NCBI GenBank assembly: GCA_032718475.1
Contig: JAUCBJ010007248.1
Coordinates: forward strand, 52,846-116,845
Source of the DNA: Nemertoderma westbladi
Lineage: Eukaryota > Xenacoelomorpha > Nemertodermatida > Nemertodermatidae
DNA length: 64,000 nt
Reading direction: 5' to 3'
Shown: positions 10,238 to 20,167 of the stretch, one piece after another
Position numbering within the stretch: the first letter of the stretch is position 1
Layout: each line of letters begins with the position of its first letter
Notes under the pieces: generated by a model
Seen by the model: the letters and a program-made list of their open reading frames with translations, nothing else
Databases searched by the model: none
What the model was told of the DNA's origin: nothing
Translations under genes and position numbers: made by a program

Positions 10238-11208
10238 CTAGGCTCCCCTAACCTCCTTAGCGGCTGGTCCCCCTCGGCGCCCGCTGGTATGGGCGTCGCC
10301 TGCAATCCCGACGTCGACTGTTTCGGTGACCCCACCGTCCATCCCAGTTCTCGCCCTAGAGACTCCCCCGAACTCCCTGATGAAGTCCAACGAAGTTCAT
10401 CCAAGCCCGCCTGTTCCTCGAAGCCGTAGCTCTGTGCCCTAGCTTCCTCCTCCCTTTCTTCTGCTTCTCTCCTCTCCCGTCTGGCGACTTCTTCCAGCCG
10501 CTTCGCCTCTCGCCTATCCGTCTCTAGCTGCTCCCATCTCTGACACGGCGTATCCACCTCCCTGTCTACCAGATGTCGGCTGTTATAGTACACCGACTCG
10601 CCCTTCAGCCCCGGGTGGTCTACCAGACCCCCGAAAGCCGTCTTAAAGGCTCTTCTGTAGCTTAGGGGTGATCCCGATAATAGGAATGCCGTTGGTTCCC
10701 TCTCGATAATCACGGTCATGAATAGGTTAAGCAAACCTATCATTATCCAGTCCTCCTGTAGGATATATCGCTTCTGATATACCTTTATAGCTCCTCTCTG
10801 GAATTGATACACCTCTTGTCTCCCTGGCCTCGCTCCCCACTTCAGCGAGTTCGCCAAGTCTGCTCTGTACTCCTCTCTGAACTTGCCCCAGTCCATCGGT
10901 TTGTGACACACGAGCCACATTAACTGGCCCATCGCCACTGCCCCGCAATGTCCTGTGTTCTCTACTAGTCCCAATCCGTCCGGCGCTGTCATAGCCATGT
11001 AGACCGTCTGCGTATCCAGAAGGTTGGGGGTGTCCGGACCGATGATCCTCTCCGCGTCGTCGCAAATCACCGATCCCACTTTCGTCGTCGACTTCTCTCT
11101 CACTAGTGCTTGCACCGCCTTTGGCAGCCGGTTTAACTTCGGCCCATCCTTCTTTCCATACGTTCCTAGATCGGTACTGCGTACCCTCTTACTAACCTCT
11201 AACTCCAC
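10231..11208 (-). CDS. BEL-1 accessory protein, part 1: helical/charged, unknown
   Basis: A 325-codon open frame starts just downstream (element sense) of the tandem-repeat spacer and reaches a TGA at 10233-10231. The first half is mixed globular-looking sequence with HCGAVAMGQLMWLVCHK and a hydrophobic LLNLFMTVIIE. The second half has a Glu/Arg-rich helical stretch (EEVARRERREAEEREEE) and a Gly/Ser-rich end. The nominal start is GTG; the first ATG in frame is far inside, so the true start may lie in the repeat spacer or be supplied by splicing. I recognise no family. It joins the zinc-knuckle frame by a 7-nt overlap, suggesting a frameshift mutation or a fused reading frame. Confidence 0.55.
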   Translation of the reverse strand: MELEVSKRVRSTDLGTYGKKDGPKLNRLPKAVQALVREKSTTKVGSVICDDAERIIGPDTPNLLDTQTVYMAMTAPDGLGLVENTGHCGAVAMGQLMWLVCHKPMDWGKFREEYRADLANSLKWGARPGRQEVYQFQRGAIKVYQKRYILQEDWIMIGLLNLFMTVIIEREPTAFLLSGSPLSYRRAFKTAFGGLVDHPGLKGESVYYNSRHLVDREVDTPCQRWEQLETDRREAKRLEEVARRERREAEEREEEARAQSYGFEEQAGLDELRWTSSGSSGESLGRELGWTVGSPKQSTSGLQATPIPAGAEGDQPLRRLGEPRW

Positions 11209-11560
11209 TAACTAACTAATTGGTACTACGTACCCTCTTACTAACCTCTAACTCCATTAACTAACTAATCGGTACTACGTACCCTCTTACTAACCTCTAA
11301 CTCCATTAACTAACTAATGGTACTACGTACCCTCTTACTAACCTCTAACTCCATTAACTAACTAACGGTACTACGTACCCTCTTACCAACCTCTAACTTC
11401 TCTCCAACTAACTAACGGTACTACGTACCCTGTTACTAAACTCCAACTTCTGCCTACTGACGGTACTACGTACCCTCTTACTAACTAACTTCTGCCTACT
11501 GACGGTACTACGTACCCTCTTACTAACTTACTTCTGCCTACTGACGGCACTACGTACCTA
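11165..11560 (-). repeat. Tandem repeats between integrase and accessory ORF of BEL-1
   Basis: About seven units, the longer ones of 50-58 bp, are built around GGTACTACGTACCCTCTTACTAAC, followed by CTCTAACTCCATTAACTAACTAA-like bases. Each carries GGTAC-TAC-GTACC, a short perfect hairpin. Units shorten towards 11560. The position between pol and the accessory gene could hold a splice acceptor or subgenomic promoter, but this is speculation. Confidence 0.8.
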
Positions 11561-11703
11561 TTATGTACTTATTCTAAGACTTTCTCTTCTTATTATTTTT
11601 ATTTTATTTTTATATTTATTATGTGGGAAGGGCGTCTCGCCCTCAATCCCACCCCCCTCAGTCCAAAACTTGGACGACTAAACTCCACTAAAATCACACT
11701 AGT

Positions 11704-13227
11704 TCAAGGTGCCCCCTCTAGTAGACAGCATTTTCCTACAGCCCTCATGTAGGTCTTTCTGTCTTCCGCACCTATCTTTCCACCTATTCGCACTTCTACC
11801 GATCGGACTCTTCCGTCCTCATAGGAGTAAGTGCCCACAACTCTCGCCAATCGCCATTGGTTGTTGATGATGGTATCATCTGTGACGATCACCAGATCAC
11901 CCTCCTTTAGCTCTCTGTTCGTGTTCCTCCACTTACTTCTTCTGTGAAGTGTGGGCAGATATTCCTCGACCCACCTCCTCTAGTACTCCGCGCTTATTGC
12001 CTTAGCAACTTTCCAATTCTGGCGGGAGTGTATGTCGTCTGGGTCTACACCCCGCATGTCGACTGTCGCCGGCCTCTCCATTAGAAAGTGACTGGGCATC
12101 AGCACGTCTAATGACTCAGGGTCATCATTCTCTGGATATAGCGGTCTGCTATTGATGATACCCTCACACTTTGCCAGTACTGTCCTTAGTACGTCCTCTG
12201 TAACCATGTGGGTGTTCATCAGCTTCGTGATCAGACGTTTCGAACTACCCACTAATCTCTCGACGCATCCTAGGGTATGCGGAGCATACGGCGTCCTCCT
12301 CTCCCACTTTACTTGTCGCCTTCTCATGGCCGCCCTGACTTCCTCCCCTTCCAGGATATCCAAGGCCTCTGCCATCTCGTTCTCCGCCCCCACAAAGTTG
12401 GTCCCGCTGTCAGAATACAGTACTGCGATTGTCCCACCTTTGCGGTCTCTAAATCTTTCTAAAGCATTAATGAATGCTGATGCGGTTGCATCTTGGGCGA
12501 GTTCTATTCCTACCGCCCGCGTGTTGTTACAAACGAAGATGATACCGTAGCATTTCTCCGTGTGTCGCATCACCTTAATCTTTATCGGCCCGAACATATC
12601 CACACCGCAATGCGTAAATGGCGGGTCGTGCTGTCTTACTCTACTGGCCGGTAGTTGCGCCATTTCCTGTATGGCCCGTTCCTTCTTCGCCCGTCAGCAG
12701 CTCTGGCACTGCCCCACTACCGCCTTTACCTTCTTCCTCAACTGTTTGACCCAAAAGGTCCTTCTTATCTCCGTGAGGGTTCGGTTGGTGCCCCCTTGCA
12801 ATATCGATTTGTGGGTGTCCCGGATAATCTGGTGGACTATCGGCGATCCTGTGGGAATGATGATGGGCTTCGGTGGTACAACGATACTGTTGTTGTATCC
12901 CACCCTAGAGTTCATTACTAGGATCCCGTCGTCATTAAGTTGTGGTGACAGCGTGATCAGCTCGCTGTCCCGCCGGAGATGCTGTTGCTTACCGATGCGT
13001 TCCACCTCGTCGCCGTAGTTCTTCCTCTGCTCGTAGCGGATGACTGCTTTGGCCGCTCCTTCCAGGTCTATTGTCGTTCTAATCTTCACGTCTTTACCAA
13101 CTCCCCTGAGGAACTTTCCGAAGGCTCTCCAGTATGCCACTAACTTCTTGCTCTTGTACCAACTAGAACTGTAGCTAAGGAGTTTATCCGTCGGGTTATC
13201 GCACAGTTCTCCTGGTTTTGGTTGCAC
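11704..13227 (-). pseudogene. BEL-1 integrase with BEL-type C-terminal domain
   Basis: One frame runs from 13227 to 11704 with a TGA at 12693-12691 and a TAG at 11982-11980. The N-terminal zinc region has DTHKSILQGGTNRTL and VVGQCQSC; the second zinc histidine appears replaced by Q. The catalytic core has HCGVDMFGP (D), LYSDSGTNFVG (D) and PHTLGCVERL (E), which is the DDE triad. After the TAG, the frame reads into RRWVEEYLPTLHRRSKW and GDLVIVTDD, the C-terminal domain typical of BEL/Pao integrases. The TGA replaces a likely CGA arginine and the TAG a likely TGG tryptophan, so both look like point decay. Confidence 0.88.
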
Positions 13228-13261
13228 GTCCCTTATCTCCCTCCAGAAATCTGAATCAGAA

Positions 13262-13876
13262 TCAGAGATTCTGGGAGTATATCTCCTCTCCCTCTGAATC
13301 TCCCTCTTCTCCTTCTGACACTACTTCTCCTGAGCCCGGGACCCGGGCCCGGGACCGGGACTTTCTCATCGGCGGCCAGGCCTCCCTATCGCTCAGAAAC
13401 TGTGGCCCGTGTTGCCACAATACTTCCTTCTTCAAGAAAGTGTGGCGTACCACGCCCCTCGATAACAAGTCCGCTGGGTTCTCGTCCGTTGGGCAGTAGT
13501 GCCACCTTTCCAGTTCTGTGGTCGCCCTTATTTCGTCCACTCTATTCGCGACGAATATAGGGTATCTCGTCCTTTCGTTGTGTAGCCAACCGAGCACTAC
13601 CATGGAATCCGTCCAGTAGTGTGTTTCCACTATGTTGGGAATAGCGTCCACTAAGTAGGCTGTGGCCCTAACTCCTAATCTCGCAGCTGTCAACTCGAGT
13701 TTCGGAACTGATGCTGAGTCTGGTGGCGTCGACTTCGCTTTACTGAATGCGAGTCTGGGCTTGTGAGCCCCCTCTCGTTGTACTAAGTAGAGTGCCGCCC
13801 CATATGCCTCTAATGACGCATCGGAGAACATATGTAGATCCAGATTCGTCGATGTCCCCATCCGGGAAATATACAC
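13262..13876 (-). pseudogene. BEL-1 RNase H domain
   Basis: The frame contains LHMFSDASLEAYGAALY (first catalytic D), KLELTAARLG (E), HYWTDSMVVLGWL (D) and CPTDENPADLLSRG, the usual end of the BEL/Pao RNase H. RNase H removes the RNA template during reverse transcription. It is one frame off from RT (shift near 13870) and one off from integrase (shift near 13230-13260). The polyprotein is therefore broken in two places here. Confidence 0.88.
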
Positions 13877-15158
13877 GCGGCATGCTGTATGTTCCCATCT
13901 GCTCTAAACTCTCTGTCCACTTGTTCCACTGCTTACTAATCTCTTCTGGGACCTCTGCGTCCCACTCGTCCTTTAATTTGTATACTCTCTTGAGTATCTG
14001 TTTCCCCGTGACTAGTAATGGGGATGCTAGGCCTAGGGGATCGTATATCCTCGCTATATATGACACATAGCCCCTCTTTGTGTGGATACCTGCTCCCTCC
14101 TGACTCAATTGGTATTTTAACTCGTCTGTCTCTCTGTTCCACACGATTCCCAGTGCCTTCTGTTGAGACTCTATCCTCTTGTTCGCCATGTCCTGCCCCT
14201 TGGCTGTTGTGGGATTATCCATGGTCGATCCTGGTCTCTCGTCTTTTATTGCCTCGATAAATTCCTTCGAACTGGATTGGAATTTGGTTAGGTTGAAGCC
14301 GGATCCTTTAAGGATGTCGCGAACCTCGCGCCCTGTGTCCAGTAGCTCCTTAACCGTATTTCCAGACTCCATCCCGTCGTCTACGTAGAAGCCGCGTCGA
14401 ATCATATCGACGGCTTTGGCGCTGAACTTATCTTCCTTCCCTGCTACCGTATCTCTTACGGCCATAGTCGTTGTAAACGAAGACGACTTGGCTCCCATAT
14501 TCTGTACTACCATCTTATACATTGGTATGGTCGACGGTTCCTCATCGCCGTCGTACCATAGGAAGCGTTGGCTGTCGCTATCCTCTCCCGTTACACGGAC
14601 TTGGTTGAACATGCCTTCGATGTCGCAGGTGAAAGCGTGTTTGCCATTCCTGAATCTGAGTAGGACCTCGATCCCTGAGTTGTAGATGTTGGGACCCTCC
14701 AGCAGATAATCGTTTAGGCATTTCCCGTTGGTCTTGGCTGATGCGTCAACTACCATCCGCAGTTTACCTTTCTTCGGGTCTATAGCCACGTGGAGTGGCA
14801 GGTAATAGGTCCTGTCCGTGTTTGGCTCGTCGACCGGTAACTCCATGGCCCATCCTTTCTCGACATACTTTCTAATTGTCTTGTGGATGTACTCATTCTT
14901 CTCGGGGCTCCGTTTTAACGTCTGCTTTAACTTGCGAAGCCTCGTAAGTACCATCCCTTTGTTGTCGGGTAACGGTAGCTTTGGTAGCTTCCATACCATC
15001 CCTATGGTATACCGCCCCTCATCGCATGTCATCGATTCCTTTACACTTTGTAAAGCCTGCTTGTCTTCTACCGAGGTTCCGACCCCGGTCTCCTTTAATC
15101 CCTCAAAATCCTGCCTGAGCAGTCTCCTGAGCTGCTCCTCTGCTCCCTCATCCTCCAT
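13740..15158 (-). pseudogene. BEL-1 reverse transcriptase
   Basis: 472 codons. Motifs in order are LRMVVDASAKTNGKCLND, FTCDIEGMFNQVRV (motif A with D), QNMGAKSSSFTTTMAV (motif B) and RRGFYVDDGMES (catalytic YVDD near 14378-14389). ISYIARIYDPLGLASP follows, a highly typical BEL/Pao connection motif (usually VASxFDPLGLxxP). The start codon is not independent: the frame is continuous with the upstream Gag/protease frame, separated by one TGA at 15164-15162. The 3' end frameshifts into RNase H. Confidence 0.92.
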
Positions 15159-15161
15159 CTC

Positions 15162-16472
15162 TCACATAGTTCCCGCGAACATGCATCCTGATGTCTCCGA
15201 CATCCTAAATGGTATCTTACTCTTGATTGGGCCACTCAGTGTCCACCCGAATGGTGTCAATATCGCCACCGGGTCACATTGCCTGTCTTCGCCGAAGACC
15301 ATTTGCATTCTCTCGTGGGCCGTTGGGCAGTCCATTCCTACTATGATGGATACCTTCCTAACGTCCACCTCTGGGATTGAGAAGTCGATACTGTCCAGGA
15401 ATCTGTATTGTTCGACCTCGATGTTGGTTGGCCGCCTGGCGTTAATATTTATCGACTCTATCACCTGGATGGGGTCGATGGTCGCCCCATAATCGCATCC
15501 CGGTGCTACCGCTGCTATCGCGCACCGTCCGGTTCTCATCTCCAGAACCTCATCTTTGCTGGAGATGGTTGTTACCGCCATTCTACTTGGCCTCGTTCTC
15601 AATCCTATCTCTTCGGCCACCCAATCCTCAACTAAGGTGAAGGCTGCACCACTGTCGACCAGCATCAGTGTGGTTACTGATCGGTTGCCTTCGCCGATTA
15701 TCCTTACTGGTACTACCCCTAATAGTACCGTCCCTCTCTTCTTTGCTACTACGGTGCTTGTTGCCATTGTTTGTCCTTTACTCTGACCGAACTTAATTGG
15801 CGTTTCTCTGCATTGTCTAGCTCTGTGTCCACTCATCACGCATCGCGAGCAGATGTCATTTCTCGCCGCGTATTCTACCTGATCTTCCCTGGGTAGCGCC
15901 TGCCAGTACCTGCAGTTCATGGTCTGATGAAGCGCATTTGAATGTAGCTGGCATTTGCTCTTTGGATCGTAGCCATCCTTATACAGTGCATTGCGTATCG
16001 CAGATGCATTTGTACCAAAGTCCTTACTGTTCTTATTGTTTGAATTCTGCCTACTGGGCGTACTGGGGGTATGTTTGTTTGTGTTGTTATTTTTCCCCTG
16101 TCCGCTCCATGATGTCGTCTTACCCTCGGCTACCTGTGGACTTGCAGTCCCCTGCGTCGCTGCGTATGGCAGTGATTGCCTGAGCTTTGGTAATGCGTTT
16201 GACGTGTTATGTTCTGGTTTCGGCCTGTGGTAATCGGTCTTTGATCCCTTTCCCACGCTATCCTTGCTGTAGACTGGGTCCGTTATAAGTTCAGCTTCAT
16301 AGTTTAAGAAGCTTGACATCTCTTCTAAACCCGGTTCCGCACCCTTCCTATCTCGAGTGGAGAAAGCGATTTTCCTCCACTTATTGCGCAGCCACATCGG
16401 AAGTGCCTGGGCTATCGTTGTGATGTTGTTGGACGCGTTGAGTTCGTATGGCGCATCCAATGTCTTTAGCAC
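15162..16472 (-). CDS. BEL-1 Gag C-terminus, zinc knuckle and aspartic protease
   Basis: The frame has a Gag segment, then a zinc-binding region with CQLHSNALHQTMNCRYW and the CCHC knuckle CSRCVMSGHRARQC. A retropepsin-like protease follows with LVDSGAAFTLVED (near 15630-15670). The IIVGMDCP-like stretch near the end may be the protease flap/C-terminal region. It ends at TGA 15164-15162, two codons before the next in-frame ATG of RT. CGA to TGA decay is the simplest reading; a readthrough stop is a less likely alternative. The upstream frame (16590-17144) is the same, separated by TAA 16592-16590. Confidence 0.85.
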   Translation of the reverse strand: MLKTLDAPYELNASNNITTIAQALPMWLRNKWRKIAFSTRDRKGAEPGLEEMSSFLNYEAELITDPVYSKDSVGKGSKTDYHRPKPEHNTSNALPKLRQSLPYAATQGTASPQVAEGKTTSWSGQGKNNNTNKHTPSTPSRQNSNNKNSKDFGTNASAIRNALYKDGYDPKSKCQLHSNALHQTMNCRYWQALPREDQVEYAARNDICSRCVMSGHRARQCRETPIKFGQSKGQTMATSTVVAKKRGTVLLGVVPVRIIGEGNRSVTTLMLVDSGAAFTLVEDWVAEEIGLRTRPSRMAVTTISSKDEVLEMRTGRCAIAAVAPGCDYGATIDPIQVIESININARRPTNIEVEQYRFLDSIDFSIPEVDVRKVSIIVGMDCPTAHERMQMVFGEDRQCDPVAILTPFGWTLSGPIKSKIPFRMSETSGCMFAGTM

Positions 16473-16589
16473 TATTAGCGCCTTCTCGACTTTGTTAGCG
16501 AATGTCTTTATGCTAACGGGGTTATCCTGTAGGCCACCCGATGTTATACCTCTCAGGGTCTGCCGGATGATCTTGGCCAGGTGCCTGTA

Positions 16590-17144
16590 TTACCTGTCTA
16601 ACGCCCGCCATGCCGTCGTGAAGCCACCCTCGATACCCTGGTATTGCCTCACGATGTCGTATGCTGGGCCCCCTGTATATACTTGCAGATACTTTAGGCA
16701 CTCCGCCTGCGTCAAATTTTTCGTTAATATTTCGTTACTATACATGCGCCGAAACTGTAGGTATTCTTCCGGCCTACTCCCATCGAATTTGAATGGTTCC
16801 ACGGGTGGTAACTCGATCCTTGTTTTTAGTGCATCGATTAACGTGGCCATCCCCACCGCTTGCGCTTCCAATGGGTTCGATGGGTGCTGCATAGGTTCTC
16901 CCGTTGGGTGCGGTCCGTACGTCTTGTTTGCCGCTTTCCTCTGACTTGGATATATCATAGGGGGTAGCGGCCCCCTCCATATTTCTGTGTCGCATGATCT
17001 ATTCTCGTCCAAGGGGTTCGATGTTCTTACTCCTACTGGGGTATATTGTTGATATTGTGATGAGGGAATGTCACCCTGTCCCCCCCCCCCCCCACTGGTA
17101 TATTTGGTACTGGGGTTGATGTTAATATATTGGAGCCCATGCAT
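16590..17144 (-). pseudogene. BEL-1 Gag, central part
   Basis: The frame includes IELPPVEPFKFDGSRPEEYL and LTQAECLKYLQVYTGGPAYD, a pattern found in Gag of BEL/Pao elements (a short peptide, the target fold, then a helical capsid-like region). It is in frame with the zinc knuckle/protease segment apart from TAA 16592-16590. The frame change relative to the upstream Gag segment coincides with a G-run of about 13 (17081-17093), which could be slippage in replication or in sequencing. Confidence 0.7.
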
Positions 17145-19267
17145 CTATCCGCAATAATCCCCCCTTCCCCTGGGTATATGTTATGTCCTTGCATGCTGTA
17201 GTCATACTGCTGTGCTGGTACCGGTATAGGCCTATCTACTTCTGGCCTCCTTGCCGGTATATACTCCGCGACTTCCGGGTTTAATCCCGCTGTTCGCGCT
17301 ATCCTATCGCCTATATTATCTCTCTCAGCATAGCCTATGGTATGTGCAGTAAGGCCTACAGTATGTCCTGCAGTCTGTATGTGTCGCTCGGGATCGAAGT
17401 TTATCCTTCTCGAATAATCCTCCCCGCGGCCACCGCATTCTCGATCGGTAGGTATATCCCGTCGGGAAGCTTCTCTTCGACCCCCTCTACTGCTCTCGCT
17501 CTCGTGCCGGTACATCCCGTACCCCTCTCTCTGCGCGCAATACGCCTCGTCAGGTCGCGCTCCTCCGGGGCGACGGCAATCTCCCGAAGTTCGACCCTGC
17601 TGACTCTCCGTCTCCACCTCTACTACCGACGGCTCGCTATCCGTCCTCGCTCTCCTGTCGTTCGCGGCGACACTTCTTCTACTCTCTTCCCTTCTTCTCT
17701 CTGTAGTGCAGTATTCCCGCTCGTGAGATCTCTCGTCGACCTCCCGGTTAAACTCCACTGTTCTTCTTCCCTCTTCTGATCGGGCTCGACGCTTCGTCCG
17801 CCCTCTCGCGACGTCAACCTGTCTCTCTCTGCTCGATTGCACGCCGCTGGGGATACTCGCAATCCCCCTATCACTCTCCGTCGCCGGGTGTTGCGGTTTA
17901 CCTGTCTCGGCCCGCGCATTATCCGTCGACGCTTGCGGGGCACTCTCTGCCCCCCCCCCCCCACCCCCCCTTTCGCCGCTAACTCGCTGTTGTGGGGATC
18001 CTGTAGCCCCCCCCCCCCCCCCCCCCCACTCGCCACATCTAACTTCACTATCTCTCACCCCGCTACTATATCCCTCACTAGCCGACACATCAACCCTACT
18101 GCGGCTGGGTCTATTCACCCCCGCCTGTCCCTCTGCTATTGTGTGGCCTACCAGGCCCTCTGCTTTCTGCCTACTAACTACGTGGCCTACCAGGCCCTCG
18201 CTGGGTTTACTCAACCCAACCACTCCCTGCCTAATAACTACATGGCCTACCAGGCCCTCTCCGGGTTGGCTCAACCCCGCCACTTCCAGCCCACTAACTA
18301 AGTGGCCTACCAGGCCCTCTTCGGGTTGGCTCAACCCCGCAACTTTCTGCCTACCAACTGTACGGCCTACCAGGCCCTCGTCTGCCGGGTTATACACATC
18401 CGACACATTCACGTTAATAGCACCACTAATATTGTCATTGGTTAGATCAATTAAATCCTCTAACTCGATAAAGTTACCTTGTGCACCCAAATTAGAAACG
18501 GGATTATTTTGCTCGTTCGAAATAAGATTATTTGAATTATTTTGTAAATTCAGACTTATATTTAAATTATTTGAATTATTTTGTAAATTCGGACTTAGAT
18601 TTAAATTATTTGAATTATTTTCTACATTAATATTAGAATCACTAGGATTTAAATTACTACTGTCGGGCAAAATATTATTTCCTGCAATGAAAGTTTGATT
18701 AGAATTATCTAGTACTGTACTATTAATATTAACGTTGTCTACTGTATCATTATTATTACCCCCCCTGCCCGTACGGTTACACCAGTCTCGGGTCTGTCGT
18801 GCGGTCCCTGTAAGTGGGGTATTAATAAATGTTTCTTCGACCCTCGGCTCCTCGAAAGCACTCGAGCCAGCGTCACTCTCTGACAGCCCCATCTGGGCCA
18901 TTTTTAGTCTGCGCTTCTGCTTGGTTTGGTACTGAATGAGTCCCCCTAGGCGGGCATGTAAACCATCCCGCACACGCTTCCCCTCTGCTGCTCTCTCCCG
19001 ACTCTCCCGCGCGCTCTGCTCGGCCAAATCCCTCGCTCTCTCAACTCTCTCCATTCGTTTCGCCTCCCTTGCCACCTCACGCTCTTTAAGTTCTGCCTCG
19101 CTCTCTTTTCGTTCAGCCTCGCGCTCTTTGCGTTCACACTCCTCTCTCGCCTCACGCTCTTCTCGTTTCTTCCTCCCTATTTCCTCACACTCCCTAAAGC
19201 TTCTTGCGGCTTTCTCGGCCCTCTCTCCGGTCTCTCTAGCCAGTTCCATTTCTTTCTCTAATAGCAC
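17033..19267 (-). CDS. BEL-1 Gag, N-terminal part: coiled coil, Asn repeats, 20-aa repeats
   Basis: 744 codons open. The first ~100 residues are Glu/Arg-rich and strongly helical (KREEREAREECERKEREAER), probably a coiled coil. An Asn-rich segment with NNSNNLN repeats follows, then about four 20-residue repeats each with EGLVGHVV (plus-strand 18141-18400, 60-bp period). An Arg/Ser/Glu-rich region with G-runs comes last. No enzymatic motif is present. It likely supplies the assembly part of Gag. The nominal start is GTG and the frame extends upstream, so the true N-terminus is unclear. It ends by frameshift at the G-tract near 17081-17093. Confidence 0.65.
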   Translation of the reverse strand: MLLEKEMELARETGERAEKAARSFRECEEIGRKKREEREAREECERKEREAERKESEAELKEREVAREAKRMERVERARDLAEQSARESRERAAEGKRVRDGLHARLGGLIQYQTKQKRRLKMAQMGLSESDAGSSAFEEPRVEETFINTPLTGTARQTRDWCNRTGRGGNNNDTVDNVNINSTVLDNSNQTFIAGNNILPDSSNLNPSDSNINVENNSNNLNLSPNLQNNSNNLNISLNLQNNSNNLISNEQNNPVSNLGAQGNFIELEDLIDLTNDNISGAINVNVSDVYNPADEGLVGRTVGRQKVAGLSQPEEGLVGHLVSGLEVAGLSQPGEGLVGHVVIRQGVVGLSKPSEGLVGHVVSRQKAEGLVGHTIAEGQAGVNRPSRSRVDVSASEGYSSGVRDSEVRCGEWGGGGGGATGSPQQRVSGERGGGGGGAESAPQASTDNARAETGKPQHPATESDRGIASIPSGVQSSRERQVDVARGRTKRRARSEEGRRTVEFNREVDERSHEREYCTTERRREESRRSVAANDRRARTDSEPSVVEVETESQQGRTSGDCRRPGGARPDEAYCAQREGYGMYRHESESSRGGRREASRRDIPTDRECGGRGEDYSRRINFDPERHIQTAGHTVGLTAHTIGYAERDNIGDRIARTAGLNPEVAEYIPARRPEVDRPIPVPAQQYDYSMQGHNIYPGEGGIIADRCMGSNILTSTPVPNIPVGGGGDRVTFPHHNINNIPQ
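17081..18027 (-). repeat. Long G-homopolymers inside BEL-1 gag
   Basis: Plus-strand C runs occur near 17081-17093, 17951-17960 and 18007-18027. Such runs change length easily and are also error-prone in sequencing, so frames crossing them are uncertain. Confidence 0.8.
18131..18400 (-). repeat. 60-bp tandem repeats in gag
   Basis: Units share GGCCTACCAGGCCCTC and translate on the minus strand to a 20-residue unit with EGLVGHVV. The DNA core GGCCTACCAGGCC is nearly palindromic. Confidence 0.8.
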
Positions 19268-19362
19268 TCTCCCCTCCTCTAACTGTCTCTCTACTTCTCT
19301 CTGGTCTTACGCTATCAGATTGAGATAACACGCCGCATTTATTCCCCTCACCCGTGTTTCTT

Positions 19363-20010
19363 TTACGGAGGATGTAGCAGACTTATCGGTTGTGACGGAT
19401 TCCCTCCGCCTTCCCGTCCTACTAACCCCCCCCCCCTTTTTCCGGAACCTTTTCCGACCGACGAGACCGAATCCTCGGGGTTAACCTCGGATTCGCCCTC
19501 CTGCGGTTTCCTCCAACCCACTAATTGTATTCCCCAGGCATCGACTAAGTATGGCCCTACGTACACTACGCTAGGTTCCATACCCCTACATTCCAATAGT
19601 TCAAACAGTTCGGTGGCAACCCCTCTCGCTCTCTCGCTGGCTAGTTCTCCCTGCCCAAAACGTTTTAGATAGTCAAAGTGTTCGTTCGACTCACCTAGTC
19701 TTTTCTTTAGGTTTACCTCGTCTATCTGGGCCCCCTCTTTGGCCTCCTTAAGTAGTTTCCGGGTCGCGTTGTAGGCCTGCCAAAGTCGATCGCTGACCCC
19801 GATGTCCTCGTCGCCGACATCCCCTCTATCTCTCCGGGTCCGGCGTCGTGCCGGCAGCCCCACCGTTGCCGTTCCGGTGGGCCGTCCGTCGCCCTCGGCC
19901 TGTGGCTGGCCGGCGACACTGGCACGTCGACCGCCGTCGTGTGTCGACTCGTCTCTCTCTCCTCCCGACTCGTCCTCCAGTTGTAGACGGCTCCCCTCAC
20001 GTTGGATCAC
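19363..20010 (-). CDS. BEL-1 leader-proximal ORF (gag N-terminus?)
   Basis: 215 codons with SDRLWQAYNATRKLLKEAKE and ELFELLECRGMEPSVVYVGP. It is hydrophilic and possibly helical, with a Gly-rich end that crosses a C run near 19430. It is the first long frame after the 5' LTR in element sense and lies out of frame with the next Gag segment. The nominal start is GTG; an ATG at 20131-20129 lies in another frame and stops after about 27 codons, so frameshifts probably separate pieces of one Gag. No family recognised. Confidence 0.5.
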   Translation of the reverse strand: MIQREGSRLQLEDESGGERDESTHDGGRRASVAGQPQAEGDGRPTGTATVGLPARRRTRRDRGDVGDEDIGVSDRLWQAYNATRKLLKEAKEGAQIDEVNLKKRLGESNEHFDYLKRFGQGELASERARGVATELFELLECRGMEPSVVYVGPYLVDAWGIQLVGWRKPQEGESEVNPEDSVSSVGKGSGKRGGGLVGREGGGNPSQPISLLHPP

Positions 20011-20167
20011 CGGGTCACCCGTTGGCGATGGGTCCGGTGTCGTGGGCCTATACCGTCGTGTCGCGGCCTCGCGGATTGTTAGATCGCCATCCGGGGTCCG
20101 CGTCCGGTGTCGTCTCTCCTATTCGGCTCATCGTAGCGTAGTCAGGCAGTAGTCGCTTTCTAGTTAC

